Shown here: piece after piece, positions 1 through 6,031 of the stretch
How positions within the stretch are numbered: the stretch's first letter is position 1
How the letters are laid out: the number at the start of each line of letters is the position of its first letter
Origin: Tissierellia bacterium
GTDB lineage: Bacteria; Bacillota_A; Clostridia; Tissierellales; Peptoniphilaceae
Direction: 5' to 3'
Assembly: GCA_012513395.1 (NCBI GenBank)
Contig: JAAZCH010000260.1
Location: forward strand, 1 to 6,031
Length of the DNA stretch: 6,031 nt
The notes under the pieces: model-generated
Databases searched by the model: none
Told to the model about the DNA's origin: nothing
What the model saw: only the letters and a program-made list of their open reading frames with translations
Translations under genes and position numbers: made by a program

Positions 1-643
1 TTGATGCAATCAATTTTTCATCCACATATTCAGGAAGTATTTTCTTTTGAAGTAGTGCTACTACTATTACACCTGCAATTGTCATAGGCATACCTATCCA
101 TGCAAATTCAAAATATCCAAAAGTGTTATATCCTGCATCTGCCAAAATTCCATTGGCTAGCATATTTGGTGGTGTAGACATCAATGTATTTTGTCCAGCG
201 AAGTTGGCTGTCAATGCCAAAAGGAATAAAAGTTTTGTTCGACTTACTCCTGTAGACCTAGCTATGGCGATTACTATAGGCATTAATGCAGCTGTTACTG
301 CAAATCTAGGTAGTATTAAACCAGACAATGCCGTCGTCACCATTACCAATATTAAAACTGTTCTTTCACTGTCTTTTTGTTTTGAGCTTATACTTTGTGC
401 CAAGTCTCCTATTTTGTCAGCAACACCAACAACCAAAACTGCCTCACTTATAATATAGGCAACTGCCACTTGAATTACAGTTTTATTAGAAAAGTACACC
501 AAGGACGAAGTAGCATCTAAAATTCCAAAAAGTACCATAGATACTGCCAATAACAATCCCACTCCCCCAAGGGGAATATATTCCTTCACAAGAATAACTG
601 TTGTCACTAGAAGAATGATTAATGCAATTATTGCTTGATCCAT
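1..643 (-). CDS. SLC13/DASS-type anion permease, N-terminal half (partial)
   Basis: Membrane permease, probably moving a di- or tricarboxylate or similar anion across the cytoplasmic membrane. Reading the minus strand from the ATG at 643-641 gives 214 open codons that run off the window, about half of the usual 430-480 residues. The protein is very hydrophobic, with likely membrane segments near residues 3-18, 25-43, 55-75, 96-128, 137-150 and 180-200. Family hallmarks are FSNKTVIQVA (51-60), a helix-hairpin region ending in ALMPIVIAIAR (119-129), and NTLMSTPPNMLANG (152-165), which matches the TPPN stretch of SLC13/ArsB/NhaD-like carriers. The start is supported by an AAGGAGG ribosome binding site (655-649) five bases upstream. 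It is divergent from a malic enzyme, which suggests malate or a related dicarboxylate as substrate, but this is inference; another anion or Na+/H+ antiport remains possible. The usual first SNT motif is not seen (PRF at 112-114). Fold call is firm, substrate unknown. Confidence 0.85.
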   Translation of the reverse strand, partial: MDQAIIALIILLVTTVILVKEYIPLGGVGLLLAVSMVLFGILDATSSLVYFSNKTVIQVAVAYIISEAVLVVGVADKIGDLAQSISSKQKDSERTVLILVMVTTALSGLILPRFAVTAALMPIVIAIARSTGVSRTKLLFLLALTANFAGQNTLMSTPPNMLANGILADAGYNTFGYFEFAWIGMPMTIAGVIVVALLQKKILPEYVDEKLIAS

Positions 644-648
644 ATTAA

Positions 649-655
649 CCTCCTT
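649..655 (-). promoter_or_regulatory. Ribosome binding site of the permease
   Basis: AAGGAGG on the minus strand, a near-perfect Shine-Dalgarno sequence, lies five bases before the ATG at 643-641 and fixes the start of the leftward permease gene. Confidence 0.85.
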
Positions 656-699
656 TTACATCCAATTAATTATGATGGTGGCCGACCATATTCTACTTG

Positions 700-712
700 C
701 TTACAAAGTAAG
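700..712. repeat. Palindrome CTTACAAAGTAAG, possible operator
   Basis: A perfect inverted repeat with 5-base arms CTTAC and GTAAG around AAA. It touches the -10 box (711-716) and covers the expected start point of the leftward permease promoter, where a bound repressor would block transcription. No known operator consensus was recognised. In AT-rich DNA a repeat this short can arise by chance. Confidence 0.4.
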
Positions 713-740
713 TATACGAGAAATCGTTTTTTAAGTACAA
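711..740 (-). promoter_or_regulatory. Candidate promoter of the permease
   Basis: On the minus strand TATACT (716-711) makes a good -10 box. A weak -35, TTGTAC (740-735), lies 18 bases upstream. Transcription would begin near 704, giving a leader of about 60 bases before the permease ATG. The -35 matches the consensus at only three positions, so the call is tentative. The -10 is overlapped by the palindrome at 700-712. Confidence 0.45.
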
Positions 741-777
741 TTCATGTGATTTATTGCATTATTAATAAAATTTATCG

Positions 778-833
778 TTAACAATTCTATGATAGGTTTC
801 ATCTATCGTATTATAAATTCTCGGCATTGTTAA
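778..833. repeat. Long inverted repeat with nested hairpin in the divergent control region
   Basis: The 8-base arms TTAACAAT (778-785) and ATTGTTAA (826-833) are exact inverted copies. Between them is a second dyad, ATGATAG (789-795) and CTATCGT (803-809), pairing seven bases with one G-T pair around a 7-base loop. The right outer arm contains the candidate -35 of the malic enzyme promoter. This layout suits a dimeric regulator binding two sites, but no family of regulator can be named from the sequence. Confidence 0.45.
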
Positions 834-856
834 ATAATTAATAGATATCCTATACT
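827..856 (+). promoter_or_regulatory. Candidate promoter of the malic enzyme gene
   Basis: TTGTTA (827-832) as -35 and TATACT (851-856) as -10 are separated by 18 bases. Each box fits the housekeeping sigma consensus at four or five of six positions. Transcription would start near 863, leaving a leader of about 36 bases before the ATG at 899. The -35 lies within the right arm of the inverted repeat, so the promoter may be regulated. Confidence 0.55.
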
Positions 857-898
857 ATATTTCGAGAGAAGTTACTTTAGAAAAATTGGAGGAAAGAG

Positions 899-2074
899 AT
901 GAAAACAGTTTTTGAATACGCATTGGAAAAGCATGAAGAGTGGAAGGGAAAAATCATGGTAGATTTAAAAGCAGAAATAAATGACAAGGACGATCTATCC
1001 ATTGCCTATACACCTGGAGTTGCAGAACCTTGCAAAAGGATACACGAAAATCCAGACGATGCTTACAAGTACACTTGGAAAGGAAATGTCGTAGCAGTCA
1101 TTTCTGATGGAACTGCGGTCTTAGGTTTAGGAGATATTGGGCCAGAAGCAGCACTCCCTGTAATGGAAGGAAAATGTTGTCTATTTAAAAAATTTGCAGG
1201 AGTCAATGCAGTCCCCATAGTATTGGATAGTAAAGATCCAAAGGAAATCATTGAAATCGTAAAGGCGCTGTCCCCTACATTTGGAGGCATAAACTTAGAA
1301 GATATCTCTGCACCAAGATGTGTAGAAATAGAACGTACATTGATAGAAGAATTGGATATCCCAGTATTTCACGACGACCAACACGGCACAGCCATTGTAG
1401 TAACGGCGGGGTTAATAAATGCTTTGAAACTTGCAGGCAAAAAAGCTCAGGATTGTACGGCTGTAGTATCAGGAGTGGGTGCAGCAGGCTCACCTATAAT
1501 AAGAATGATGAAGGATTTGGGCATCAAAAACATTTACGGATTTAATAGTAAAGGAATCGTGAACAAGAAAAATAGCGAAGACTATAATTTTCTCACCAAA
1601 GAAGTAGCAGAGATTACTAATAATGATATGGAAGATTTGACACTAGCAGAAGCTATGGCTAAATCTGATATATTTATAGGAGTATCTATGCCCAACTTAT
1701 TGACAAAGGACATGGTCTCATCCATGAAAGAAAAATCCATTATATTTGCAATGGCAAATCCCATTCCAGAAATTATGTACGAAGATGCAATTGAAGCAGG
1801 AGCTTTTGTAATGGGAACAGGACGTTCCGACTTCCCTAATCAAATCAATAACGTTTTAGCATTTCCAGGATTATTCAAAGGTGCCTTGGAATCCAAATCG
1901 AAAAAAATTGCAGAAGAAATGAAGATGGCAGCTGCAGAAGGAATTGCAGAACTAGTCACAGACGAAGAACTAAATACGGAATACGTAATCCCATCAGTAT
2001 TTGATGAAAGAGTGGCGGAAGTAGTAGCTAAAAAAGTAGCAGACAAAGCTAAAGAATTAGGAATAACAAAATAA
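899..2074 (+). CDS. Malic enzyme (malate dehydrogenase, oxaloacetate-decarboxylating)
   Basis: Cytoplasmic enzyme that oxidises and decarboxylates L-malate to pyruvate and CO2 with reduction of NAD(P)+, using Mg2+ or Mn2+. The 391 residues match the short single-module bacterial form, without the phosphotransacetylase-like tail of the long MaeB type. The N-terminal catalytic domain has YTPGVAEPC (37-45) with the likely catalytic Tyr37, MEGK (89-92) with the likely catalytic Lys92, NLEDISAPRC (132-141) with metal-binding Glu133/Asp134, and FHDDQHGTA (157-165). The Rossmann domain follows: SGVGAAG (191-197), ANPIPEI (286-292) and GRSDFPNQINNVLAFPG (308-324). GGAGG at 888-892, six bases before the ATG, fixes the start. 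The gene has its own candidate promoter and terminator, so it is probably monocistronic. It is divergent from an SLC13-type permease, which fits malate uptake and breakdown. The second cofactor strand reads GFNSKG (214-219), with Asn where Asp is common, so the NAD/NADP preference is uncertain. Symbols in use (maeA, maeB, mae, ytsJ) cannot be told apart here. Confidence 0.96.
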   Translation: MKTVFEYALEKHEEWKGKIMVDLKAEINDKDDLSIAYTPGVAEPCKRIHENPDDAYKYTWKGNVVAVISDGTAVLGLGDIGPEAALPVMEGKCCLFKKFAGVNAVPIVLDSKDPKEIIEIVKALSPTFGGINLEDISAPRCVEIERTLIEELDIPVFHDDQHGTAIVVTAGLINALKLAGKKAQDCTAVVSGVGAAGSPIIRMMKDLGIKNIYGFNSKGIVNKKNSEDYNFLTKEVAEITNNDMEDLTLAEAMAKSDIFIGVSMPNLLTKDMVSSMKEKSIIFAMANPIPEIMYEDAIEAGAFVMGTGRSDFPNQINNVLAFPGLFKGALESKSKKIAEEMKMAAAEGIAELVTDEELNTEYVIPSVFDERVAEVVAKKVADKAKELGITK

Positions 2075-2119
2075 AATAGCTAATCTTAAGCTATATAAAT
2101 TACATGAAACAAATTATTG

Positions 2120-2150
2120 TGGCCTGGTTTAATATACCAGGTCATTTTTT
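2120..2150 (+). terminator. Intrinsic terminator after the malic enzyme gene
   Basis: A hairpin pairs TGGCCTGGT (2120-2128) with ACCAGGTCA (2136-2144) over nine base pairs including one G-U, closing a 7-base loop. Six T's follow at once (2145-2150). This is a standard Rho-independent terminator 46 bases after the malic enzyme stop codon. It separates that gene from the mnmE operon. Confidence 0.9.
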
Positions 2151-2173
2151 GCCAAAATCCTTGATTATGTTAT

Positions 2174-2202
2174 TTGTAAATACATTAAAATTATTCTATA
2201 AT
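2174..2202 (+). promoter_or_regulatory. Promoter of the mnmE-mnmG-rsmG operon
   Basis: TTGTAA (2174-2179) and a perfect TATAAT (2197-2202) lie exactly 17 bases apart, close to the ideal for the housekeeping sigma factor. Expected start is near 2209, giving a leader of about 27 bases before the mnmE ATG. It follows the terminator by 23 bases, so the operon looks independently transcribed. No operator-like repeat was seen around it. Confidence 0.75.
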
Positions 2203-2235
2203 AAGGTGATGATGTATATTAGAAAGAAGGATTAA

Positions 2236-3582
2236 ATGAGTAATACAATTTGTGCTATTTCCACTTCTGTTGGACGAGCTGGTCTAGGAATTGTTCGAAT
2301 GACCGGCGATTCGTCATTGGAAGTTTTGGAAAAAGTATTTAAAGGATCAATAGATTTTGAAAATAGAAAATTAAGCTATGGCCATATTATAGATGATAAA
2401 AAAATCGTAGATGAGGTATTGGCTGTTTATATGAAAGCTCCACACACTTACACTCGTGAAGATGTGGTGGAAATTTACACTCACGGCGGCGTTGTCGCAG
2501 TTCGAGAAGTGTTAAATACCCTACTAAAAAATGGAGCAAATTTAGCAGAACCCGGTGAATTTACTAAGCGGGCATTTTTAAATGGAAGACTAGACCTAGC
2601 TCAGGCAGAGGCAGTTTTGGATTTAATCGATGCCAATACTTCTATGAGTTATGAAAACAGTTTGAATCAACTAGAAGGAAGTCTTTCTAGGTCTGTAGAG
2701 AAAATTGAAGAAGCTTTAATAGAGGTTATGGCCTCCACTGTGGCAGAGATAGACTTTCCTGAGGACGAAATAGACACCCTCAATGATTATGAAAAAATTA
2801 ACAAATTAAAACCTATATTGGAAGATATAGAAAATTTATTAAAATCTTCAAAACGAGGAAAGGTATTAAGAGAAGGAATTAAAACTTTGATACTAGGTAG
2901 ACCAAATGTGGGTAAGTCTTCCCTTCTCAATGCACTTCTCAAGGAAAATCGCGCCATAGTTACGGATATTCCAGGTACTACAAGAGACACTATCGAGGAA
3001 GTTTTGGACCTAGATGGGATTCCATTAAATCTTATAGATACCGCCGGAATACGAGAAACTGAGGATACTGTAGAACTTATTGGCGTAGAAAAAGCCAAGA
3101 GTCATGTTGAAGATGCGGATTTGGTTTTGGTGTTATTAGACTCTTCTGAAGAGTTATCCACAGAAGATGTGGATATCTTGGAATTTGCCAAGGATAAAGA
3201 AAAGATTGTCATTATAAACAAAACAGATCTAGATCCAAAATTGGATTTAGAAAAGCTAAAAGATTACAAATATATAATGATGTCCATAGTGGATGGAACT
3301 GGTATTGACGTGCTTCAAGACGAAATTAAAAGACTATTCTTTGAAGACAAAATAACTTCTAGCGACGACATAATGGTATCCAATATCCGTCATATTGAGG
3401 CATTAAGAAGAGCAATTGCTGCTCTTGAATCTGCTATCAGTGATTTAGAAGTAGGTATTCCACTAGACTTAGTAGAAGTAGATTTAAATATTTGTATTGA
3501 CGAACTGGGAAATATTACTGGAAAAACCACGACAGAAGATGTACTGGATAGAATATTTTCAGAATTTTGTATTGGAAAATAG
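2236..3582 (+). CDS. mnmE: tRNA uridine-5-carboxymethylaminomethyl modification GTPase MnmE
   Basis: MnmE (TrmE) is a cytoplasmic GTPase that works with MnmG to add a (carboxymethyl)aminomethyl group to C5 of wobble U34 in certain tRNAs, using methylene-tetrahydrofolate as carbon source. The 448 residues are close to the family norm of 450-460. Residues 1-118 form the folate-binding N-terminal domain ([18 protein letters not shown], 7-24; [11 protein letters not shown], 104-114). A helical domain follows, with the G domain inserted: P-loop GRPNVGKS (221-228), switch TTRDT (248-252), DTAG (268-271) and NKTD (328-331). Asn224 in the P-loop and the TTRDT loop suit the potassium-dependent mechanism of the family. 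The chain ends FCIGK, with the essential Cys445 four residues from the end. AGAAGG (2225-2230) lies five bases before the ATG. It is first gene of the operon, 10 bases ahead of the probable mnmG start. The SVGRAG segment is a mild variant of the usual PPGEGG; nothing suggests loss of function. Confidence 0.98.
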   Translation: MSNTICAISTSVGRAGLGIVRMTGDSSLEVLEKVFKGSIDFENRKLSYGHIIDDKKIVDEVLAVYMKAPHTYTREDVVEIYTHGGVVAVREVLNTLLKNGANLAEPGEFTKRAFLNGRLDLAQAEAVLDLIDANTSMSYENSLNQLEGSLSRSVEKIEEALIEVMASTVAEIDFPEDEIDTLNDYEKINKLKPILEDIENLLKSSKRGKVLREGIKTLILGRPNVGKSSLLNALLKENRAIVTDIPGTTRDTIEEVLDLDGIPLNLIDTAGIRETEDTVELIGVEKAKSHVEDADLVLVLLDSSEELSTEDVDILEFAKDKEKIVIINKTDLDPKLDLEKLKDYKYIMMSIVDGTGIDVLQDEIKRLFFEDKITSSDDIMVSNIRHIEALRRAIAALESAISDLEVGIPLDLVEVDLNICIDELGNITGKTTTEDVLDRIFSEFCIGK

Positions 3583-3595
3583 GTGTAAAAGTTTG
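3581..3595 (+). promoter_or_regulatory. Ribosome binding site and TTG start of mnmG
   Basis: AGGTG (3581-3585) shares its first two bases with the TAG stop of mnmE and lies seven bases before TTG (3593-3595). Ribosomes finishing mnmE would sit on this site, so translation of the two partner proteins may be coupled. The site decides the mnmG start, since no suitable in-frame ATG or GTG lies between it and the FAD motif. Confidence 0.7.
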
Positions 3596-5485
3596 AATAG
3601 AAATTTAGATTATTTATATGGAGAATACGATGTAGTGGTGGTGGGAGCTGGTCACGCAGGAGTGGAAGCGGCTCTAGCTTCAGCACGTTTAGGCAAGAAT
3701 ACAGCACTACTTACTATAAATTTAGATGGAATCGCCCTATTGTCTTGCAATCCCAATATTGGGGGGACTGGAAAAGGGCATTTGGTTAGAGAAATAGATG
3801 CTTTGGGCGGAGAGATGGCTCTTAATATAGACAAAACTTTTATCCAAAGTAGAATGCTTAATACCTCCAAAGGCCCTGCAGTTCACTCCCTTAGAGTTCA
3901 AGCAGACAAACGAGGCTATCACGAAGAAATAAAAAAGGTTTTGGAAGATCAAGAAAATTTGGATTTAAAATCCGCAGAAGTTACAGATCTTTTAATAGAA
4001 GACGGAAAAATCATAGGCATAAAGACTTTAACAGGAGGAATCTACAAAGCTAAGACTGTCATAGTAGCAACTGGAACGTATCTTGGTGGAAGGGTCTTTA
4101 TGGGAGAGTTGAACTATGAATCTGGCCCAGATGGATTAAAAGCAGCTACAAAACTAGCAGAATCCATGAGAAAAGACTTTAAAATGCGTAGAATGAAGAC
4201 GGGAACACCGGCTAGAGTCCACAGAGACTCCATCGACTACTCCACTATGGAGCCCCAAAGGGGAGATGATGAAGTAATTCCCTTTTCTTTTATGAATTTT
4301 GAAAAGGATCTGGGAATGGAGCAGCTGGATTGCTACTTGACATATACTACGGAAAAGTGCCACGAAATTATCAGGGAAAATATAAATCGAGCAGCCATGT
4401 ATATAGGAGATATCGAAGGTGTTGGACCTAGATACTGCCCTTCTCTTGAGGACAAGGTGACTAGGTTTGCAGATAGGACTTCCCACCAGGTATTTATAGA
4501 ACCGGAAGGCAGAAATACCAAGGAAATGTATATCCAAGGTGCCAGCTCTTCCCTACCTGAAGAAGTGCAAAATGAATTTTATAAGCACATCATAGGTTTG
4601 GAAAATTGTAAAATTATGAGAACTGCTTACGCCATAGAATATGATGCCATAGATGCAAGGGATTTAAAATTATCCCTAGAGAGTAAAGAAGTCGAGGGAC
4701 TATTTTTTGCAGGACAAATTAACGGATCCTCTGGATACGAAGAAGCAGCAGCCCAAGGACTGATTTGCGGGATTAATGCTGTTCACAAAATCGAAGGAAA
4801 GGAACCTCTTATTCTGGACAGGTCCCAAGCTTATATAGGCGTTTTAATAGACGATTTGGTGACCAAAGGCACAGATGAACCTTATAGAATGATGACGTCG
4901 AGAGCAGAATACAGACTCACCCTTCGTCAGGATAATGCAGATATGCGCCTAACCCAAATAGGAAGAGACATCGGTCTTGTAACAGATGAAAGATACGAAA
5001 GATTTTTAAATAAAAAATCTCTATTCGAAGGAGAATTGGAGCGACTAAAAGGCATTCAAATCAATCCGACAAAGGAAGTAAATGAATTTTTAGTCAGCCT
5101 AGGCTCAGCTGAGCTTAGAAACTCCCTCACTTTATCAGAATTAATCAGAAGACCTGAGCTTAGCTATGAATTGGTAGAACCACTGGACAGTGACAGACCG
5201 GAGTTACCTAGATCTATTAAACTAGAAGTGGAAACTGAAATTAAGTACGAAGGCTATATTAAAAAGCAAAGCATACAAATTAATCAATTTAAAAAGCTAG
5301 AATCCAAAGTCATAGACCATGTGGACTTCGACGATGTAAAAGGCATTTCCAACGAATCCAGACAAAAGCTAAAAGATTTTAGACCCAGATCTATAGGACA
5401 AGCTTCTAGGATAACGGGAATAAGCCCAGCTGATATTAATGTACTTTTAATTTATTTGGAACAACAGAGGAGAAAAAATGAGTAA
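3593..5485 (+). CDS. mnmG: tRNA uridine-5-carboxymethylaminomethyl modification enzyme MnmG (GidA)
   Basis: FAD-dependent partner of MnmE in forming (c)mnm5U34 in tRNA; FAD and NADH serve the redox steps. I place the start at TTG 3593, giving 630 residues, close to the roughly 629 of known MnmG. AGGTG (3581-3585), seven bases upstream, serves as ribosome binding site. The upstream in-frame ATG at 3497 would add 32 residues, lie 86 bases inside mnmE, and add sequence unlike family N-termini. Numbered from the TTG: FAD-binding GAGHAG (18-23), [12 protein letters not shown] (52-63) with conserved Cys52, ATGTYLGG (159-166), [11 protein letters not shown] (278-288) with conserved Cys282, [17 protein letters not shown] (373-389), [12 protein letters not shown] (431-442) and KYEGYI (551-556). 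The helical C-terminal domain, roughly 550-630, binds tRNA and MnmE in characterised homologues. The second signature reads QGLICG, with Cys where Ala is usual. The gene sits between mnmE and rsmG and overlaps rsmG by 8 bases, indicating one transcript. Confidence 0.97.
   Translation: MNRNLDYLYGEYDVVVVGAGHAGVEAALASARLGKNTALLTINLDGIALLSCNPNIGGTGKGHLVREIDALGGEMALNIDKTFIQSRMLNTSKGPAVHSLRVQADKRGYHEEIKKVLEDQENLDLKSAEVTDLLIEDGKIIGIKTLTGGIYKAKTVIVATGTYLGGRVFMGELNYESGPDGLKAATKLAESMRKDFKMRRMKTGTPARVHRDSIDYSTMEPQRGDDEVIPFSFMNFEKDLGMEQLDCYLTYTTEKCHEIIRENINRAAMYIGDIEGVGPRYCPSLEDKVTRFADRTSHQVFIEPEGRNTKEMYIQGASSSLPEEVQNEFYKHIIGLENCKIMRTAYAIEYDAIDARDLKLSLESKEVEGLFFAGQINGSSGYEEAAAQGLICGINAVHKIEGKEPLILDRSQAYIGVLIDDLVTKGTDEPYRMMTSRAEYRLTLRQDNADMRLTQIGRDIGLVTDERYERFLNKKSLFEGELERLKGIQINPTKEVNEFLVSLGSAELRNSLTLSELIRRPELSYELVEPLDSDRPELPRSIKLEVETEIKYEGYIKKQSIQINQFKKLESKVIDHVDFDDVKGISNESRQKLKDFRPRSIGQASRITGISPADINVLLIYLEQQRRKNE
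5466..5472 (+). promoter_or_regulatory. Ribosome binding site of rsmG inside mnmG
   Basis: AGAGGAG lies within the last codons of mnmG, five bases before the ATG at 5478. It fixes the rsmG start although that start overlaps the mnmG stop codon (5483-5485). Confidence 0.85.
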
Positions 5486-6031
5486 AGACTCCATAGAGAG
5501 AGGATTACAAAATTTGAATATAGATATAGAATTCGACTATGATAGATTTGAAGAATTTTATAATATATTAATTGAAGGAAATAAAAAAACCGACTTAACC
5601 ACAATAGTGGAAAGAGAAGAAGTGGATATAAAACATTTCTTAGATTCCATGACAGCCTTTAAAATACCAGAATTTCATGATAAGAAGAAGTTGATTGATA
5701 TTGGAACGGGTGCCGGATTTCCTGCTATACCGTTGAAACTTGTAAATCCCAGCTTGGACATCACCCTACTTGACGGACTTAATAAAAGATTGATATTTTT
5801 AGAAGAAGTGATTAAAAAAATGAATTTAGAAAATATCAAAACATTCCATAGTCGAGGCGAGGATGCAGGGCGAGATAAAAAGCATAGAGAAAAATATGAT
5901 ATAGCAGTATCCAGAGCTGTCTCTAGACTAAATAAATTAGTAGAGATCTCCTTACCCCTCGTTAAAGTGGGCGGAATCTTCGTAGCTATGAAAGGCGTAA
6001 ATGTCAAAGAAGAATTGGAAGAAGGAAAAAA
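5478..6031 (+). CDS. rsmG: 16S rRNA (guanine-N7)-methyltransferase RsmG (partial, C-terminus missing)
   Basis: RsmG (GidB) uses S-adenosylmethionine to methylate N7 of G527 (E. coli numbering) in the 530 loop of 16S rRNA; in several bacteria its loss gives low-level streptomycin resistance. The window holds 184 codons of a protein usually 205-240 residues long, and the frame is open to the edge. Visible motifs are [20 protein letters not shown] (38-57), matching the family's NLT...KHFLDS region; the SAM-binding loop [15 protein letters not shown] (73-87); [15 protein letters not shown] (97-111), where a family Asp or Ser contacts the ribose; the AVSRAV motif (143-148); and the AMKG strand (170-173). 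The ATG at 5478 overlaps the end of mnmG by 8 bases and has a good ribosome binding site, so translation is probably coupled. It is third gene of the operon; whether parA/parB or noc follow, as often near the origin, cannot be seen. Confidence 0.96.
   Translation, partial: MSKDSIERGLQNLNIDIEFDYDRFEEFYNILIEGNKKTDLTTIVEREEVDIKHFLDSMTAFKIPEFHDKKKLIDIGTGAGFPAIPLKLVNPSLDITLLDGLNKRLIFLEEVIKKMNLENIKTFHSRGEDAGRDKKHREKYDIAVSRAVSRLNKLVEISLPLVKVGGIFVAMKGVNVKEELEEGK

Noticed and set aside
123..458. A 111-codon open frame on the plus strand
   Set aside because: It lies antisense to the permease frame, whose minus-strand translation is long, hydrophobic, carries family motifs and has a strong ribosome site. 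The plus-strand product resembles no family and has no ribosome site.
789..809. Dyad ATGATAG/CTATCGT considered as a CcpA catabolite-repression (cre) site
   Set aside because: Neither strand fits the cre pattern: the central CG and the spacing of the outer TG and CA are wrong.
2076..2094. Small inverted repeat ATAGCT/AGCTAT just after the malic enzyme stop
   Set aside because: A 6-base AT-rich stem with a 7-base loop and no T-run is too weak for a terminator; the hairpin at 2120-2150 does that job.
5103..5163. Perfect 12-base palindrome GCTCAGCTGAGC (5103-5114) and a direct repeat TGAGCTTAG (5110-5118, 5155-5163)
   Set aside because: Both lie in mnmG and encode the normal residues GSAELR and PELS. 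The repeat is explained by similar codons, and the palindrome has no loop or T-run to act as a terminator.
5700..5730. RsmG SAM loop reads GFPAIP instead of GFPGIP
   Set aside because: This position varies between Gly, Ser and Ala among family members and the key glycines are intact, so it does not suggest altered function.
5675..6007. A 110-codon minus-strand open frame opposite rsmG
   Set aside because: It is a shadow of rsmG, whose plus-strand frame carries the SAM-binding and SRA motifs. The minus-strand product has no recognisable domain.

Overview
The window is a stretch of low-GC bacterial chromosome with five protein genes and no sign of mobile DNA, CRISPR or RNA genes. The AT-rich composition, strong purine-rich ribosome binding sites (GGAGG type), frequent AGA/AAA/ATA codons and the mnmE-mnmG-rsmG gene order point to a Gram-positive Firmicute. 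An anaerobic, Clostridia- or Tissierellia-like lineage is my best guess, but the genus cannot be fixed by eye.

Left part (1-2150): a carbon-metabolism pair. A membrane permease of the SLC13/DASS type runs leftwards off the window edge. It is divergent from a complete malic enzyme gene, and a 255-base control region separates them. That region holds a plausible promoter for each gene. A short palindrome lies at the permease promoter, and a wider inverted repeat has one arm overlapping the -35 of the malic enzyme promoter. A simple reading is dicarboxylate (for example malate) uptake coupled to decarboxylation to pyruvate, with both genes possibly under one regulator. The substrate is inferred from the neighbour, not shown by sequence. 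The malic enzyme ends at a clear intrinsic terminator.

Right part (2151-6031): a translation-fidelity operon. A near-consensus promoter (TTGTAA, 17 bases, TATAAT) starts mnmE. mnmG follows after 10 bases, probably from a TTG start, and rsmG overlaps the end of mnmG by 8 bases and runs off the right edge. MnmE and MnmG form the complex that modifies wobble uridine 34 of tRNAs. RsmG methylates the 530 loop of 16S rRNA. All three keep their diagnostic motifs and look functional.

This is largely an ordinary region. I found no evidence of an undescribed system. The points worth a second look are the symmetric control region, the altered first SNT-like motif of the permease, the Asn at the usual cofactor-sensing position of the malic enzyme, the mis-annotation trap at the mnmG start, and the absence of yidC/jag directly upstream of mnmE.
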